A stretch of 64,000 bases of DNA from Emmonsiellopsis sp. PD_33 (lineage: Eukaryota > Ascomycota > Eurotiomycetes > Onygenales > Ajellomycetaceae): the NCBI GenBank assembly GCA_032988165.1, contig JANTQF010000055.1, positions 89,958 through 153,957 on the forward strand. The letters run 5' to 3'. Position 1 is the stretch's first letter. The number at the start of each line of letters is the position of its first letter. A program made the position numbers and the translations under genes. Shown here piece after piece: positions 61,959-64,000 of this stretch. Below the pieces are notes generated by a model, which saw only the letters and a program-made list of their open reading frames with translations, was not told the origin of the DNA and did no database searches.

Positions 61959-62785
61959 TCAATCCGTCATCTGCACATCCTTCATCTCCACCCCCTTCGC
62001 GCTCGATATCCAGAGGACATTATTACACCTGCGTATTTCACAAAGCAAACGCATACGTTAGCAAAACAGTCCGAAAAAAATAACGAAAAAAAAGGGCCGT
62101 CCCTTGGCCCGGAACAACAGAAGTCTGCCGGCCTTCCCCTCAAACCCCGCAGGACCAAAACGACAACGAAAAAGAAAAAGAAAAAAGAAAAACCAAAAAA
62201 CCAACCGAATCAACACCTGCCCCAAACTCCCCGTACTCTTCCCATCAATAAACTCCTCCGTCCCGCTCAGCTGGATATTCATGTACGAGTCCACGCTGAC
62301 TAGCCGGCCCTTGTATTCGGTCTGTCCCCACTTTAGGCGCACGATGATGTCTTCGTTGATCCTGAACACCGCATGTAAGTAAGAGAGTGTTATTTTGGTT
62401 CTCGTTTAGTTTGGGGGTGGATAATAATGTGTGGATGGATTGGGGCGGTTGTTTGGTCTGTGCTGCTGATTCGGGGGATGGATGTGATGGATGGGTGAAT
62501 TGGATATCGGAGAGCCAGCCAGCCAGCTAACTAGCTAGCAAATCATAGGTTTGATATGATATGCCCGGTAGGTAGATAGGTAGCTAGCTGCTAGCTGGTA
62601 GCTGGTGGCTGGCGGGGGTAAACGTACAGAGATTGCAGCATAGGCCGCGGGTTCAAGGGGACAAACTGTGCATTGGGGCGCGGGATGTGTTAGCTTCTTC
62701 TTCTTATTTAATCCAAGACAAGACGAGACGAGGGAGGGGAGGAAAGGGGAGAGAGTATTGGCATCGGACGCAGACGTACGCTCAT
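61959..62785 (-). CDS. SMX3: Small nuclear ribonucleoprotein F (SmF)
   Basis: Core spliceosomal Sm protein that joins the seven-membered ring around the Sm site of U1, U2, U4 and U5 snRNAs. Four exons, 62780-62785, 62628-62665, 62206-62361 and 61959-62028, total 270 nt (89 aa). The first exon is only six bases (Met-Ser). The product reads MSFVPLNPRPML, then DIIVRLKWGQTEYKGRLVSV (Sm1), MNIQLSGTEEFIDGKS, LGQVLIRCNNVLWIS (Sm2) and a charged end MKDVQMTD. This matches SmF closely in length and sequence. The introns are 114, 266 and 177 bp, unusually long for the window compared with the 270-nt coding length. Confidence 0.95.
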
Positions 62786-63291
62786 TGTGACGGACGGGTG
62801 TTGTTATATCATCTGGGTTGGGGGTATCACGGTGGGAGCGATAAGGATTGCAGCCTCGCGCGGCAATAGGGTCGCGGAAAGAAAGACGGGACAGACTGGT
62901 GGTTGGGAGTGGAGGGCTGGTAGGTCTCTGCCGCGGAATGATGATTGCTGTCTCTCTCTCTCTCTCTCTGTCTCGAGCTGTCGGTGGTTGTTGGCGCGAA
63001 ATTCTGCGATTGATCTGCCGCGCTGGGCGGTGAGGGGTGTGGCCAATCAGGGCGGAGTCTGCGCTTGATGATTGCCGCGCTGCTAAACAATCTTCGCGAT
63101 GATGGACGACGATATGATAAAAATAAAATACTACTTAATTAAAATGTTACAATGGCGAATATCAATTTAAGGCATACACGAATCTGCTCTCCCTCTTGCA
63201 TCCTTGCCTTTGTACGTAGGAAGGCCTGCCTAGCATCGAACCCTCCCCAACATCCATCCCCATCCCACCACTTGAACGCCGTCTCATTCAA
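62786..63291. promoter_or_regulatory. SmF upstream region with (TC)n tract
   Basis: About 500 bp between the SmF start and the stop of the DUF866 gene. A (TC)n run lies at 62951-62969, which is (GA)n in SmF orientation, about 170 bp upstream of the start codon. GA tracts are common in fungal promoters and leaders. No other element is claimed. Confidence 0.45.
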
Positions 63292-63637
63292 TCAAGCCCT
63301 CCGAATCTCCCAGCTCACCTCCTGAATACTAACCTCACCCCCCGCCTTCTCGTCATAATCATACCACTCCCCCTCACTCAGATCAACGCTCGAAAACTTC
63401 GTGGTCGTCTCTAGTCCCTTGGCTTCCCATTCTCCCTATGACATCAATCACATAGCGGAAATTAACAAAAGCGGGTTTCCAACAAATACTATTCATCAAG
63501 AAATATTTAAAACTCACATCAGCCTTAAACTCCGTAAACTCCAGCCCGCGACAGTCAAACTCGATGATCTTCTGGCCCTTTTTCTGCGACGCGTCGTAGC
63601 TGGATGGGGAGGTGGTTATGGAGGCAGAATGGGTTCT
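63292..63637 (-). CDS. DUF866 / UPF0587 (CXXC zinc-binding) protein, 3' part
   Basis: Two exons are clear: 63518-63637 (RTHSASITTSPSSYDASQKK, then IIEFDCRGLEFTEFKAD) and 63292-63435 (GEWEAKG, FSSVDLSEGEWYDYDEKAG, EVSWEIRRA, stop). They join in phase 0 over an 82-bp intron. The sequence matches the C-terminal half of DUF866 proteins, whose human relative is the C1orf123/CZIB protein, a small protein with paired CXXC zinc ligands. The N-terminal half with most of the CXXC ligands is missing. It must lie beyond an intron that starts at 63638, in or past the A/C-rich edge of the window. The exact cellular role is poorly known. Confidence 0.85.
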
Positions 63638-64000
63638 CTGGTTTTTTCCTTTAGTAATCTCCTCTCAAATGGAGGATGCATGCATAGAAGAGTCCGTATT
63701 GTAGATAGGCATTCCCCGCCATCAAATAATAAAAACCACAATGCAGAGAATAGGCATAAACAGAGAGATAGACAGACACCAAAAGCACAATAAACCATAT
63801 GCAAAACCCCACGCCACCACCCCACCACACACCCTCACAAACCACACGAAAACCACAACACAAAAAAACCCAAAAACCAACCCAAGCAAACAAACAACAC
63901 AACCAACACACAAACCCAACACACAAACCCCCACACCTCCACCAAACAGCCACCACAGCAACCAACCACACAACCACAAAATCACACCACAACCACACCA
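63638..64000. other. Strand-asymmetric A/C-rich stretch, probable intron or edge of DUF866 gene
   Basis: From about 63,780 to the window end the plus strand is almost only A and C (ACCACACAACC style). On the minus strand this is GT-rich, inside or beyond an intron of the DUF866 gene. Apparent Trp/Val/Cys-rich open frames on the minus strand are composition artefacts. Confidence 0.55.

Noticed and set aside
63651..63998. Trp/Val/Cys-rich open frames at the right edge
   Set aside because: They are direct products of the A/C-only strand, giving TGG, GTG and TGT codons, and do not resemble proteins.

Overview
The window is nuclear DNA of a filamentous ascomycete (Pezizomycotina). The genes carry short introns of about 50-115 bp with GT..AG ends, and their products are typical fungal housekeeping proteins. 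An Onygenales species with an AT-rich/GC-balanced 'isochore' genome (Ajellomycetaceae-like) is my best guess. That placement rests on the CpG-free repeat island and on protein resemblance, and I could not test it by search.

There are three regions. Left arm (1-13,316), ordinary GC: KEI1 (IPC synthase subunit, -), a Rab6/Ypt6 GTPase (-), VMA16 (V-ATPase c'' proteolipid, +) sharing a divergent promoter with the Rab gene, a gephyrin-like molybdenum cofactor enzyme (MogA-MoeA fusion, +), and a DDHD-domain phospholipase (-). Right arm (48,686-64,000): a conserved 524-aa protein of unknown function (-), a phenol-hydroxylase-type FAD monooxygenase (+), a small Ser-rich protein (-), a protease-like protein (-), SmF (-), and the 3' part of a DUF866 zinc-binding protein (-). 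The left-arm genes handle membrane lipids, Golgi traffic, vacuole acidification and cofactor synthesis. They are independent genes, not a pathway cluster.

The middle 35.4 kb (13,317-48,685) is one nested transposon island. Its outer shell is a single Ty1/copia element with two 108-bp LTRs (13,322-13,429 and 48,573-48,680). It is bounded by a perfect 5-bp target duplication GGGGC and retains a half-tRNA-iMet-like primer site and a polypurine tract. The copia coding region is split into three pieces. Between pieces 2 and 3 sits a complete Ty3/gypsy chromovirus in the opposite orientation (40,672-48,215, LTRs of 369 bp each), which carries an extra 324-codon frame antisense to pol. Between pieces 1 and 2 lie about 22 kb of further insertions. 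These include a degenerate Plavaka-type (CACTA-like) DNA transposase (about 19.6-23.8 kb, -), two long unrecognised degenerate coding regions, and many minisatellites, among them an inverted pair of 81-bp-period arrays.

The whole island is AT-rich and riddled with stop codons at expected Gln, Arg and Trp positions. By eye it holds no CG dinucleotide between about 13,349 and 48,687. This is the signature of a RIP-like or methylation-driven C-to-T process that acts on repeats with a strong CpG component. Exon boundaries were built by hand from splice signals, reading frame and family resemblance. Coordinates inside the decayed elements are approximate except for the LTR ends and the antisense ORF.
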